This document shows positions 45,697 to 54,508 of a stretch of 64,000 bases of DNA, one piece after another. Source of the DNA: Streptomyces capitiformicae (GTDB lineage: Bacteria; Actinomycetota; Actinomycetes; Streptomycetales; Streptomycetaceae). How positions within the stretch are numbered: position 1 is the stretch's first letter; each line of letters starts with the position of its first letter. The stretch is taken from the NCBI RefSeq assembly GCF_002214185.1, contig NZ_CP022161.1:7881486-7945485 (forward strand), written 5' to 3'. A program made the translations under genes and the position numbers. The notes below the pieces were generated by a model, which did not search any database, had not been told where the DNA came from, and saw only the letters and a program-made list of their open reading frames with translations.

Positions 45697-45864
45697 CGGG
45701 CAATCCCCCACCGAGCAACCGAAGAACCCCCAACACCGTCTCTACAGCCCCCAGCACCATCCCTGAAGGAACACCCCGGAAATCACAAAACCCACCCCGG
45801 ACCCACAGGAACACCTGATAGGCCGAAGTCCCCACCAACGAACCCCCCGACGAACAAAGGGCAG

Positions 45865-46359
45865 ATGCACACCGACCGCACCTCGACCACGCGCTTCTCC
45901 GTACCCGTCGACGCCGCCCTGCGCGCCGCCGGCTGGCAGCCCGGACGCTGGGACATAAAGCAGGCCGAAATCTGGGCCGACACCCTGCGCGAGCACACCT
46001 CGCCCGCAGGCCACCGCCACGCCGTCTTCCCCGCGGCCGTCGAAGCCTGGGCCGAATTCGGCGGCCTCCACCTCACCTCACAAGGTCCCGGCCGCCAACT
46101 CGCCCCCGCCGACCTCCACCTCGACCCCCTCCACGGCCTCCACATGGCCCGCACCCTCGGCGACCTCGGCCGCGCCCTCGACACCGAGGTCAGCCCCCTC
46201 GGCCACGAAACGGCCACCCGAGCCCTCCTCGCCATCGACACAAGCGGCCGCACCTACGCCCTCGACCACACCGGCGACTGGTACCTCGGCCCCCACATCG
46301 ACGCCGCCCTCACCACCCTCCTCACCGGCAACGCCCCGGTACGGCTCACAACAGGCTGA
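45865..46359 (+). CDS. SUKH-3 domain protein, likely immunity partner
   Basis: A 164-residue single-domain protein with the SUKH-3 signature: ALRAAGWQPGR near the start, AVEAWAEFGGLHL in the middle, then SPLGHETATRALLAIDTSGRTYAL and WYLGPHIDAALTTLLTG at the end. SUKH-3 genes are regularly found next to YwqJ-type deaminase toxins and are thought to neutralise them. AAAGGG lies 2-3 bases before the ATG at 45865, which is close. It converges on a histidine kinase gene with a 49-base gap and no hairpin. Confidence 0.85.
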   Translation: MHTDRTSTTRFSVPVDAALRAAGWQPGRWDIKQAEIWADTLREHTSPAGHRHAVFPAAVEAWAEFGGLHLTSQGPGRQLAPADLHLDPLHGLHMARTLGDLGRALDTEVSPLGHETATRALLAIDTSGRTYALDHTGDWYLGPHIDAALTTLLTGNAPVRLTTG

Positions 46360-46408
46360 GAGGTCGCCTCCACCACCGCGGGCAATCGTGCCGCCGGGGA
46401 CAGCGCGC

Positions 46409-47749
46409 CTACGCCGCCGGAATCACCGCCGACACCCGAAACCCCCCAGCCTCCGTCGGCCCCGACACAAACACGCCCCCCAGCCGAGCCACCCGCTCCT
46501 TCATGCCGAGCAACCCATTCCCCCCACTCGGCAACCGCGCGGCCCCCGCCGCCCCCGGCTCCGGCGGCGGACCGTTCTCCACCTGCATCGCGATCTCCGC
46601 CGCCCGATGCGCCAACCGCACCTGCGTCTTCGCCCCCGCCGCATGCTTGTGCACGTTCGTCAACGCCTCCTGCACCACCCGGTACGCCGTCTGCTCCACA
46701 TCAGCCGCATACGCCCGCACCTCCCCCTCCACCGACAACTCGACGACCATCCCCGCAGCCGCCGACTGCCCCACCAACTCCCCCAACTCCGCCAGACAAG
46801 GCCCCTCCCCCGACTCCTCCTCCGCCCGCGAAGCCGCCGCGGCCGCAGCCGCAGCCGCCCCCACCGCAGCCAACGGCACCCCCGTCGGCTCCGCCCGCAC
46901 CACCGACGACAACCCCTCCCCCGACCGCAAAACCCCGAGCATCTCCCGCAACTCGGTCAACGCCTGCCGCCCCATGTCCCCCACAAGCGCCGCATTCTTC
47001 ACGGCCTTCTCAGGATCCTTCCGCGCCACCGCCTGCAAGGCAGCGGCATGCACAACCATCAAGCTCACCCGATGCGCGACCACGTCATGCATCTCCCGCG
47101 CTATACGAGTCCGCTCCTCCCCCCGAGCCCACTCCGCCCGCTCCTCCGCCCGCTCCGCGAGCAACTGAAGCTCCCGCTCCAACGAGTCCGCCCGCTCCCG
47201 CAAACTCTCCATCAACCGCCGCCGCGCCCCCACGTACAACCCGAGCAGCACCGGCGGCGCGGTCAGCCCGATCGCCACCGCCAACGACACGAACGGCGCG
47301 AACCACTCCCCACTGACCCCCGCGCCCCCACTCACATTGCTCCGCGTCGTCTGCACGAACCACACGATGAACACACCGACGAACGCCATCCCCGACAACG
47401 CCCCGATGATCCGCCGCGGCGCCTCCGACGCCGCCAGCGTGTACAACCCGACGAGCCCCATCAGATACCCCATCTGAGCAGGCGCGACAGCGACGAAGAC
47501 CAACACGACGGCGACGGGCCACATCCGCCGCACCAACAAAACGGACCCCGCGGCGGCCCCGAACACAACCCCCACACCCACCGGCAACCCGGCCTCGCCC
47601 GCGAACCGCTCCCCCCGCACCGCACACTCGACCGCCGACACCAGCGCCAACCCGCCGTCCAGCAGCACCCCCCGCCGCCGCTCCCACCACCACGGCCCGG
47701 CCCTCTCCCCCGCCTCGGCCCCGGTGCGGTCTTCCCCCGTCGTGGTCAT
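46409..47749 (-). CDS. Sensor histidine kinase, NarL/DesK-type, orphan
   Basis: A 446-residue membrane kinase. About five or six hydrophobic segments occupy residues 28-185, with no large extracytoplasmic loop, so it senses within or at the membrane. The HisKA_3 dimerisation domain has RTRIAREMHDVVAHRVSLMV with phospho-His near 221, followed by an Ala-rich insertion (about 285-305). The ATPase domain has YRVVQEALTNVHKHA (N box) and GNGLLGMKERVARLGG (G box). A cognate LuxR-type response regulator is expected next to it, but neither neighbour is one. The signal and target are unknown. Confidence 0.92.
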   Translation of the reverse strand: MTTTGEDRTGAEAGERAGPWWWERRRGVLLDGGLALVSAVECAVRGERFAGEAGLPVGVGVVFGAAAGSVLLVRRMWPVAVVLVFVAVAPAQMGYLMGLVGLYTLAASEAPRRIIGALSGMAFVGVFIVWFVQTTRSNVSGGAGVSGEWFAPFVSLAVAIGLTAPPVLLGLYVGARRRLMESLRERADSLERELQLLAERAEERAEWARGEERTRIAREMHDVVAHRVSLMVVHAAALQAVARKDPEKAVKNAALVGDMGRQALTELREMLGVLRSGEGLSSVVRAEPTGVPLAAVGAAAAAAAAASRAEEESGEGPCLAELGELVGQSAAAGMVVELSVEGEVRAYAADVEQTAYRVVQEALTNVHKHAAGAKTQVRLAHRAAEIAMQVENGPPPEPGAAGAARLPSGGNGLLGMKERVARLGGVFVSGPTEAGGFRVSAVIPAA

Positions 47750-47910
47750 AGCCCAAGCCTACGTTCGAGCACCCCCGCTTTTCCGGCGAGTTTCCCGTAC
47801 TGGCCTACACCACACCCCGCATTCGAACAGAAGCGAAACCACCCGGTATCGCTCGAACTACTGAATCGCCCACCGTTCGATCCTGGAACCCCCCATTCCG
47901 CCCAGACGGT

Positions 47911-48777
47911 ATGCCCATGGCACACGCACACGGCAAATGCGCCGACTTCGAGGGCCTGCGGGAGCGGGCAGTCGCCCTGCGCCGAGCAGGCCTCAGCCGC
48001 CGCCAGATCCGCGACCGGCTCCACGTCGACAACAACGACATCCTCAACCGCCTCCTGGAGGGCGAGCCCCCACCGGAGTGGACCAAGCGCCCGAACGCCA
48101 AGGACGACCTGCGACACAGGGCCCGAGAGCTACGCCTCCAGGGCTGGACGTACGACCAGATCCAGGTGGAGCTGGGCTGCTCGAAGAGCTCGATCTCGCT
48201 TTGGGTTCGGGACCTGCCGAAGCCGGAGCGGCGAGACCCGACGGAACAGGCGAAGCTCGCAGCCCGTAAGAGGTGGGAGCACGAGCTGGCGATCCGTGAC
48301 GAGGAGCGCCAGCGCACCAAAGCGGCCGCGACCCAGGAGATGGGAACGATGACAGACCGCGACCTGTTCATCGCAGGAGTCGCCTTGTACTGGGCCGAGG
48401 GCTCCAAGGACAAGCCGTACGACCGACGCGAGAACGTGCTGTTCGTCAACAGCGACCCTGGAGTGATCGGCATCTACATGGCCTGGCTGGACCTCCTGGG
48501 CGTTGAACCCGAGCGTCGGCGCTACCGGGTCATGATCCACATGACAGCGGACGTCGAAGGTGCGAAGCGCTACTGGGCCGACCTGGTCGGAGTCGACGTC
48601 TCCACGTTCCAGAGGACGACCATCAAGAAGCACAACCCCAAGACGGTCCGGAAGAACGTGGGCGAGAACTACCGAGGCTGCCTGGTGATCCGTGTCGCCC
48701 AAGGCGCTGACCTGTACCGCCGCATCGAAGGTTGGTGGCAGGGAATGGTGGCTATGGCCCCTGCGCGTCTCCGGTAG
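47911..48777 (+). CDS. Double-HTH protein with LAGLIDADG-like domain
   Basis: A 288-residue protein I can only place by architecture. Two tandem helix-turn-helix segments occupy about 13-50 (RAVALRRAGLSRRQIRDRL) and 66-105 (RARELRLQGWTYDQIQVELG, then SKSSISLWVRDL), as in resolvase or recombinase tails. Residues about 150-285 contain DLFIAGVALYWAEGSKDK and LFVNSDPGVIGIYMAWLDLLG, resembling one half of a LAGLIDADG homing-nuclease fold as also used by WhiA. It ends 15 bases before tRNA-Gln. Nuclease activity or a transcription role are both possible. Confidence 0.72.
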   Translation: MPMAHAHGKCADFEGLRERAVALRRAGLSRRQIRDRLHVDNNDILNRLLEGEPPPEWTKRPNAKDDLRHRARELRLQGWTYDQIQVELGCSKSSISLWVRDLPKPERRDPTEQAKLAARKRWEHELAIRDEERQRTKAAATQEMGTMTDRDLFIAGVALYWAEGSKDKPYDRRENVLFVNSDPGVIGIYMAWLDLLGVEPERRRYRVMIHMTADVEGAKRYWADLVGVDVSTFQRTTIKKHNPKTVRKNVGENYRGCLVIRVAQGADLYRRIEGWWQGMVAMAPARLR

Positions 48778-48792
48778 GGTCTGATGCAGTGA

Positions 48793-48864
48793 TCCGCCGT
48801 GGGGTAACGGTAGCCCGCAGGCCTTTGAAGCCTTGCAGTGCTGGTTCGAATCCAGCCGGCGGAG
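48793..48864 (+). tRNA. tRNA-Gln (anticodon UUG)
   Basis: A complete 72-base cloverleaf: acceptor stem TCCGCCG/CGGCGGA, three-base D stem GGG/CCC, anticodon loop CTTTGAA with anticodon TTG, T arm GCTGG-TTCGAAT-CCAGC and discriminator G. The CCA end is not encoded. The top anticodon-stem pair (27-43) appears to be C-U, a mismatch. It lies between the LAGLIDADG-like gene and glmU. Confidence 0.93.
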
Positions 48865-48982
48865 CTGCTCGGTTCGGGTCCTGACCCCAGACGGTCAGGA
48901 CCCGCTCACATTTCCCCCTCACAACGCCCCGGTATCCTGCGGATGTCCACACCTCACCCATCCACAGCCGAAGGGCATCCCC

Positions 48983-50431
48983 GTGAGCGCAACCCGCCCG
49001 GCAGCCGTCGTCGTACTCGCAGCGGGTGAGGGCACCCGTATGAAGTCGGCCACACCGAAGGTTCTGCACAGCATTTGTGGCCGTTCGCTGGTCGGCCACG
49101 TACTCGCCGCCGCGCGCGAGTTGGACCCGGAGAACCTCGTCGTGGTCGTGGGGCACGCCCGCGAGAAGGTCGCCGCGCATCTGAACGAGATCGACCCGGG
49201 CGTACGTACGGCGGTCCAGGCGGAGCAGAACGGCACCGGGCACGCCGTACGCATGGGTCTTGAGGAGCTGGGCGGGACCGTCGACGGGACGGTCGTGGTC
49301 GTCTGCGGCGACACCCCGCTGCTCACCGGCGCCACCCTCCAGGCCCTCGCCGCCACCCACGCCGCCGACGGCAACGCGGTCACCGTGCTGACCGCCGAGG
49401 TCCCGGACGCCACCGGTTACGGCCGTATCGTGCGCGACGGCGCCTCCGGTGCCGTGACGGAGATCGTGGAGCACAAGGACGCCACCGAGTCGCAGCGTGC
49501 GATCCGTGAGATCAACTCGGGGGTGTTCGCGTTCGACGGTCAGCTGCTCGCGGACGCGCTCGGGAAGGTCAGGACGGACAACTCCCAGGGTGAGGAGTAC
49601 CTGACGGACGTCCTCGGGATCCTCAGGGAAGCCGGGCATCGGGTCGGTGCCTCCGTGGCCGGCGACCACCGTGAGATCGCCGGTATCAACAACCGGGTGC
49701 AGCTGGCGGAGGCCCGTCGGATCCTCAATGACCGGCTGCTGACGGAGGCCATGCTGGCCGGTGTGACCGTCGTCGACCCGGCCACCACCTGGGTGGATGT
49801 GACCGTCACGTTCGAGCAGGACGCGGTCGTCCACCCGGGGACCCAGCTCCTCGGTGCCACGCACCTCGGTGAGGGCGCGGAGGTCGGTCCGAATTCGCGG
49901 TTGAAGGACACGAGGGTCGGGGCCGGGGCCCGGGTCGACAACACGGTCGCGGACGGCGCCGAGGTCGGTCCGCAGGCGACCGTGGGGCCGTTCGCGTATC
50001 TGCGGCCCGGCACCCGCCTCGGGCTCAAGTCCAAGATCGGTACGTACGTCGAGACCAAGAACGCGAACATCGGCGAGGGGACCAAGGTGCCGCACCTGTC
50101 CTATGTCGGTGACGCGACGATCGGTGAGTACACGAACATCGGCGCGGCGAGCGTGTTCGTGAACTATGACGGGGAGCAGAAGCACCACACGACTGTGGGG
50201 TCGCACTGCAGGACCGGTTCGGACAACATGTTTGTGGCGCCTGTCACGGTCGGGGATGGTGCGTACACCGCGGCGGGGTCCGTGATCACGAAGGATGTGC
50301 CGCCCGGTTCGTTGGCTGTGGCCCGTGGTCAGCAGCGGAATATCGAGGGTTGGGTGGCTCGTAAGCGTCCGGGGAGCGCGGCGGCGAAGGCGGCCGAGGT
50401 GGCTTCTCGGGAGGTGGAAGGCGAAAGCTGA
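48983..50431 (+). CDS. glmU: Bifunctional GlmU (UDP-GlcNAc pyrophosphorylase / GlcN-1-P acetyltransferase)
   Basis: A 482-residue enzyme making UDP-N-acetylglucosamine for peptidoglycan and teichoic acids. The GTG at 48983 has AAGGG 8 bases upstream. The N-terminal nucleotidyltransferase (1-230) begins with VVLAAGEGTRMKSATPKVLH and includes NGTGHAV and CGDTPLL. The C-terminal left-handed beta-helix (about 255-460) has hexapeptide repeats (GARVDNTVADGAEVGPQATV) and the acetyl-CoA site segment NYDGEQKHHT. The tail is Ala/Glu-rich. It is followed by prs, whose product leads to nucleotide precursors. Confidence 0.97.
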   Translation: MSATRPAAVVVLAAGEGTRMKSATPKVLHSICGRSLVGHVLAAARELDPENLVVVVGHAREKVAAHLNEIDPGVRTAVQAEQNGTGHAVRMGLEELGGTVDGTVVVVCGDTPLLTGATLQALAATHAADGNAVTVLTAEVPDATGYGRIVRDGASGAVTEIVEHKDATESQRAIREINSGVFAFDGQLLADALGKVRTDNSQGEEYLTDVLGILREAGHRVGASVAGDHREIAGINNRVQLAEARRILNDRLLTEAMLAGVTVVDPATTWVDVTVTFEQDAVVHPGTQLLGATHLGEGAEVGPNSRLKDTRVGAGARVDNTVADGAEVGPQATVGPFAYLRPGTRLGLKSKIGTYVETKNANIGEGTKVPHLSYVGDATIGEYTNIGAASVFVNYDGEQKHHTTVGSHCRTGSDNMFVAPVTVGDGAYTAAGSVITKDVPPGSLAVARGQQRNIEGWVARKRPGSAAAKAAEVASREVEGES

Positions 50432-50540
50432 CCGGAAACGGGTGCGTCTGGGACGGCGTACCGTGATAAGTGCACACCCGCACCCCGGCTGGGCTTGCTG
50501 TTCGCGCGCCCGGCTGAGAAACCTCTGAGGAGACAGTGCT

Positions 50541-51515
50541 GTGACCGGGATCAAGACGACCGGCGAGAAGAAGATGATGTTCTTCTCCGGCCGCGCCCAC
50601 CCCGAGCTTGCCAAGGAGGTCGCCCAGCAGTTGGGTGTCGGGGTTGTCCCGACGAAGGCCTTCGACTTCGCGAACGGTGAGATCTATGTCCGTTATGAGG
50701 AGTCGGCGCGTGGTGCGGACTGCTTTGTGATTCAGAGCCATACGGCTCCGATCAACCAGTGGGTCATGGAGCAGTTGATCATGATCGACGCGTTGAAGCG
50801 TGCGTCGGCTCGTTCCATCACCGTGATCGTGCCGTTCTACGGTTACGCGCGGCAGGACAAGAAGCACCGTGGGCGTGAACCAATTTCGGCGCGTCTGATC
50901 GCGGATCTGATGAAGACGGCGGGTGCGGATCGGATTCTGGCGGTGGATCTGCACACGGATCAGATTCAGGGCTTCTTCGATGGTCCGGTGGATCACCTGT
51001 TCGCTCTGCCGCTGCTGGCGGACTATGTGGGCGCCAAGGTGGACCGGAGCAAGTTGACGGTGGTGTCTCCGGACGCGGGTCGGGTGCGGGTGGCGGACCG
51101 TTGGTGCGACCGGCTGGGTGCGCCGTTGGCGATCGTGCACAAGCGGCGTGACAAGGATGTGGCGAACCAGGTGACCGTCCACGAGGTCGTGGGTGAGGTC
51201 AAGGGTCGTGTGTGTGTTCTGGTGGACGACATGGTCGACACGGGTGGCACGATCTGTGCCGCCGCGGACGCGTTGTTCGCGCATGGTGCGGAGGACGTCA
51301 TCGTGACGGCGACGCATGGTGTGCTGTCGGGTCCGGCGGCGGACCGGCTGAAGAACTCGAAGGTGAGCGAGTTCGTGTTCACGAACTCGCTGCCGACGCC
51401 GGGTGAGTTGGATCTGGACAAGATCACGGTGTTGTCGATCGCGCCGACGATCGCGAGTGCGGTGCGTGAGGTGTTCGAGGACGGTTCGGTGACGAGCCTG
51501 TTCGACGAGCAGTAG
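50541..51515 (+). CDS. prs: Ribose-phosphate pyrophosphokinase (PRPP synthase)
   Basis: A 324-residue enzyme that makes PRPP from ribose 5-phosphate and ATP for nucleotide, His and Trp synthesis. It has NGEIYVRYEESARGADCFVIQ near 35-60, the flexible catalytic loop YGYARQDKKHRGREPIS, AVDLHTDQIQGFF, SPDAGRVRVADRW, and the PRPP-binding VLVDDMVDTGGTI near 230. GTG 50541 follows GAGGAGA by 8 bases. It is the usual length for class I enzymes. It is in the glmU-prs-rplY-pth series, with a hairpin between prs and rplY. Confidence 0.97.
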   Translation: MTGIKTTGEKKMMFFSGRAHPELAKEVAQQLGVGVVPTKAFDFANGEIYVRYEESARGADCFVIQSHTAPINQWVMEQLIMIDALKRASARSITVIVPFYGYARQDKKHRGREPISARLIADLMKTAGADRILAVDLHTDQIQGFFDGPVDHLFALPLLADYVGAKVDRSKLTVVSPDAGRVRVADRWCDRLGAPLAIVHKRRDKDVANQVTVHEVVGEVKGRVCVLVDDMVDTGGTICAAADALFAHGAEDVIVTATHGVLSGPAADRLKNSKVSEFVFTNSLPTPGELDLDKITVLSIAPTIASAVREVFEDGSVTSLFDEQ

Positions 51516-51540
51516 AGATCTACGTGCGGTAGAGATCGTT

Positions 51541-51597
51541 TTGGGTACGGCCTCCCCCTCCGAGTAGACTGCTGAAGTTGCTCGGCGAGGGAGGCCG
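51541..51597 (+). promoter_or_regulatory. Promoter and leader hairpin ahead of rplY
   Basis: TTGGGT (51541-51546) and TAGACT (51565-51570), spaced 18 bases, resemble a Streptomyces vegetative promoter. An interrupted stem overlaps it: CGGCCTCCC (51548-51556) with GGGAGGCCG (51589-51597), and inner CCGAG (51560-51564) with CTCGG (51581-51585). The hairpin may terminate prs transcripts while the promoter restarts transcription for rplY, leaving a leader of about 125 bases. Confidence 0.5.
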
Positions 51598-51702
51598 TGC
51601 CTGTTTTCGCAGGTGTGGTGGTCCGTTATCGACGCGCTCTTCGTAGCAGGCCGTTCGTGTGGCCGGGTGACCTTGTCCCCTAGTTATCTACGAGGAGTGA
51701 TC

Positions 51703-52296
51703 ATGTCCGAGGTGAAGCTCACCGCGTCGACGCGTACCGAGTTCGGTAAGGGTGCGGCCCGTCGTATCCGTCGTGACGCGAAGGTTCCCGGTGTTCTGTA
51801 CGGTCACGGTGCGGAGCCGCTGCACCTGACGCTGCCGGGCCACGACCTGCTGCTCGCGCTGCGTACGCCGAACGTCCTGATCTCGCTGGACATCGACGGC
51901 AAGACCAGCGAGCTGGCGATCCCGAAGGCTGTGCAGCGTGACCCGCTGAAGGGTTTCCTGGAGCACGTCGACCTGCTGCTCGTGAAGAAGGGCGAGAAGG
52001 TCAACGTCGAGATCCCCGTGCACACCGAGGGTGAGCTGGCGGCGGGTGGCAACCTGCTGGAGCACGTGCTGAACGCGCTGCCGGTCGAGGCCGAGGCCAC
52101 GCACATCCCGGAGTCCGTCACGGTGTCCGTGGAGGGTCTGGTGGCCGGTGCGTCCGTCCTCGCGAAGGACATCACGCTGCCGAAGGGCACCACGCTGGCC
52201 GTCGACGCGGACGCCGTCGTCCTGCAGGTTCTGGCCGCTCAGGCGGAGGAGCCGTCGGAGGAGGCCGGCGAGGGCGAAGAGGCTGCCAAGGCCTGA
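51703..52296 (+). CDS. rplY: 50S ribosomal protein L25/general stress protein Ctc
   Basis: A 197-residue long-form L25 that binds 5S rRNA on the large ribosomal subunit. The start at 51703 has CGAGGAG 7 bases upstream. A 30-codon longer frame is spurious. The N-terminal L25 domain (1-92) has TEFGKGAARRIRRDAKVPGVLYG. The C-terminal TL5/Ctc domain (about 95-180) has GEKVNVEIPVHTEGE and a final acidic tail (EEPSEEAGEGEE). It is followed by pth, a classical L25-peptidyl-tRNA hydrolase pairing. Confidence 0.96.
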   Translation: MSEVKLTASTRTEFGKGAARRIRRDAKVPGVLYGHGAEPLHLTLPGHDLLLALRTPNVLISLDIDGKTSELAIPKAVQRDPLKGFLEHVDLLLVKKGEKVNVEIPVHTEGELAAGGNLLEHVLNALPVEAEATHIPESVTVSVEGLVAGASVLAKDITLPKGTTLAVDADAVVLQVLAAQAEEPSEEAGEGEEAAKA

Positions 52297-52374
52297 GCTT
52301 CGGTTGGGCCGTAGCAGACTGTCAGCCGCCGTTCCCTTCCGGGAGCGGCGGCTGCTGCGTAAGGAGACATGGAC

Positions 52375-52971
52375 GTGACGACCGATCCGAGTGCCCCCTG
52401 GCTCATCGCGGGGCTCGGGAATCCTGGACCGGAGTACGCCATGAACCGGCACAACGTGGGGTTCATGGTGGCTGATCTGTTGGCCGAGCGGATCGGGGGG
52501 AGGTTCAAGCGGGCGGGGAAGGCTCAGGCGCAGGTGGTGGAGGGGCGGATCGGGCCGCCGGGGCCGGGGAACCGGCGGGTGGTTCTCGTGAAGCCGATGT
52601 CGTTCATGAATCTGTCGGGTGGTCCGGTGACCGCGTTGCGGGACTTCTACAAGGTGCCGGTGGCGAACATCGTGGCGGTCCATGACGAGCTGGACATCGA
52701 TTATGGGACGTTGCGGCTGAAGCTGGGCGGTGGTGACAACGGTCACAATGGGCTGAAGTCGATGACGAAGGCGATGGGGTCGGATTATCACCGGGTGCGG
52801 TTCGGGATCGGTCGGCCGCCGGGTCGTATGCAGGTCGCGGACTTCGTGTTGAGGGACTTCTCCTCCACGGAGCGCAAGGAGTTGGACTATTTCGTGGACC
52901 GGGCGGCGGACGCGGTGGAGTGTCTGGTCATCGAGGGGTTGGAGCGGGCGCAGGGGACGTACAACTCGTGA
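52375..52971 (+). CDS. pth: Peptidyl-tRNA hydrolase
   Basis: A 198-residue enzyme that recycles peptidyl-tRNA released from stalled ribosomes. The GTG at 52375 is preferred because AAGGAG (52361-52366) is 8 bases away. The ATG at 52369 is only 2 bases from it. Family motifs: [20 protein letters not shown] with the catalytic His, [13 protein letters not shown], and [28 protein letters not shown]. The end ([20 protein letters not shown]) is typical. It lies last in the glmU-prs-rplY-pth group. Confidence 0.96.
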   Translation: MTTDPSAPWLIAGLGNPGPEYAMNRHNVGFMVADLLAERIGGRFKRAGKAQAQVVEGRIGPPGPGNRRVVLVKPMSFMNLSGGPVTALRDFYKVPVANIVAVHDELDIDYGTLRLKLGGGDNGHNGLKSMTKAMGSDYHRVRFGIGRPPGRMQVADFVLRDFSSTERKELDYFVDRAADAVECLVIEGLERAQGTYNS

Positions 52972-53058
52972 GTCGATCGGGATGAGTCCATAAGTCCTGT
53001 TTTCGGTCGGCCGCCCGTGCTGGCCTGCGGGGGTTGACCGACCACAGGTCCATGGCCA

Positions 53059-53610
53059 ATGATCCCCGCCATGCCTGCGACAACCACCGAGACCTCTCCG
53101 CGTTCGCGGCATGCCCGTGCGTCGCGCGGCAGAGGTGGCAAGGGCGGCGGCACGGCGGCCGCGTTCCGGTACGGGCGGCTCGCGGCGATGGGTGTCGTGG
53201 CTGTGGTGATTCTGGTCGCGGGGGTGTGGGGTTCCTGGGACTGTGCCCAGCACGTGATGCTGAGCAAGGGGCGTGAGCAGGGGACGATGACCGTCTCGCG
53301 GTGTGGCGAGGAGACCTGCTGGGGGCCGTACGTGCCGGTGTCGGTGGGGTCGACGGCGCGGAAGCGGGTCGACATCGAGCAGACCGTGGCGGTGGAGTCG
53401 GGCAAGACGTACATGGTCGTGGTGAAGCCGGGCAGCAGTGAGGTCGTTCGGACGGGGCCGGCGGGTCTGTTGCACGCCTGGGTGCCGCTCGGCGGTGCGC
53501 TGTTGCTCGCCTCGGTGGTGGTGGCGGGCGGGCTGCGGATGACTCGTTCGGCGTGGGTGCTGGGCGGCGCGGGGGTAGCGTTGGTCACGGCGGCGTGGGT
53601 GGCGCTCTGA
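53059..53610 (+). CDS. Bitopic/tritopic membrane protein, unknown
   Basis: I do not recognise the family. The 183-residue protein has a Ser/Arg/Gly-rich cytoplasmic N terminus, one helix at about 43-60 (AAMGVVAVVILVAGVWG), and an extracytoplasmic loop of 75 residues with three Cys (WDCAQHV, RCGEETCWGPY). Two more helices close the protein (GALLLASVVVAGGLRM, AWVLGGAGVALVTAAWVAL). The start is uncertain. ATG 53059 and ATG 53071 are in frame and neither has a strong ribosome site. It follows pth by 87 bases. Confidence 0.72.
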   Translation: MIPAMPATTTETSPRSRHARASRGRGGKGGGTAAAFRYGRLAAMGVVAVVILVAGVWGSWDCAQHVMLSKGREQGTMTVSRCGEETCWGPYVPVSVGSTARKRVDIEQTVAVESGKTYMVVVKPGSSEVVRTGPAGLLHAWVPLGGALLLASVVVAGGLRMTRSAWVLGGAGVALVTAAWVAL

Positions 53611-53818
53611 TCTGGGGTTTCTCCTTCACGGTTTCATCCGGCCCTGCGCGCGTCTGTGGAATGTCTGTACGTTCCCTGATCGTTATCCGGGACGTTTGAG
53701 GCGAACCGTAACGGATCGGCCAGACGGGGTGTTCAGCCACTTGACCGGATCTCGCCGGAACTGGAAGCTGAGCCGCCCCCTCCACATCTTCCGTTCCCGT
53801 CTCGAAGATGGATTGCCC

Positions 53819-54493
53819 ATGCGCACCCTCATCCGCTTCGGCGCTCTCGCCGTCGCCACGTCAGCCGCGGTGCTGACCGCTCCTTTCGCCGCGCACGCCA
53901 CGCCGCCCGGTGACAACGGCACCGTGAAGATCCATGACGCGGCGACCGGTGAGGAGCTGAAGAAGAACGAGCCGCACGTGTGCACCTTCTATCTGGACGC
54001 GTTCGGTTTCGACGGCGGTCAGCGGGTGGATTGGCACATCGAGGCCTGGGCCCCGACCGCGAAGGTCAAGGGTGAGACGGTGAAGTCCGGGGCGCTGAGC
54101 CTGGACGCCGCGGGGCATGGCCGTACGGAGGATCTGTCGCTGCCCGACGGTCACTACAAGCTGTTCTGGAACTTCGACGGTGAGCACGGATCCGCGAAGC
54201 ACAAGGTGTTCTGGACGGACTGCGACGGGGACGTGAACGCGCAGGAGGAGGAGCGCGGCAAGGAGGGTGACAAGGGGGCGTCCACGCCGTCGGACGGGGC
54301 GAAGTCCGACCCGGTGTCCGAGTCCGTCTCCGACCCCGCGGCGTCCGCCTCCCCGCAGGGCGGTTCGGGCGGTGACCTCGCCGAGACGGGTGCCGGGGCG
54401 CCGGTCGGTCCGATCGCGGCGGTCGCGGGCGTCCTCGTCGCCGCCGGTGGTTACTTGGTGTTCCGTCGCCGCAGGGCGGGTGGCCGGGGCTGA
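53819..54493 (+). CDS. LAETG-type sortase-anchored surface protein
   Basis: A 224-residue secreted protein. A signal peptide spans about 1-29 (ending FAAHA). The mature domain has VKIHDAATGEELKKNEPHVC, FYLDAFGFDGGQRVDWHIEAW and a second Cys near WTDCDGD, suggesting a disulfide-stapled beta-sandwich. An acidic Ser/Pro-rich linker leads to LAETG near 192, then a hydrophobic helix and an RRRRAGGRG tail. LAxTG is the signal recognised by class E sortases of Streptomyces. Secreted LAETG proteins of this sort occur widely in the genus. No sortase gene is nearby. Confidence 0.85.
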   Translation: MRTLIRFGALAVATSAAVLTAPFAAHATPPGDNGTVKIHDAATGEELKKNEPHVCTFYLDAFGFDGGQRVDWHIEAWAPTAKVKGETVKSGALSLDAAGHGRTEDLSLPDGHYKLFWNFDGEHGSAKHKVFWTDCDGDVNAQEEERGKEGDKGASTPSDGAKSDPVSESVSDPAASASPQGGSGGDLAETGAGAPVGPIAAVAGVLVAAGGYLVFRRRRAGGRG

Positions 54494-54508
54494 CCCCTCA
54501 CAGAAAGC

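Noticed and set aside
47763..47880. A LexA (SOS) box suggested by several TTCGA/TCGAAC half sites upstream of the LAGLIDADG-like gene
   Set aside because: No pair of half sites has the required four-base spacing.
48793..48864. tRNA-Gln as an attachment site of an integrated element
   Set aside because: No integrase and no repeated tRNA 3' end was found within the window.
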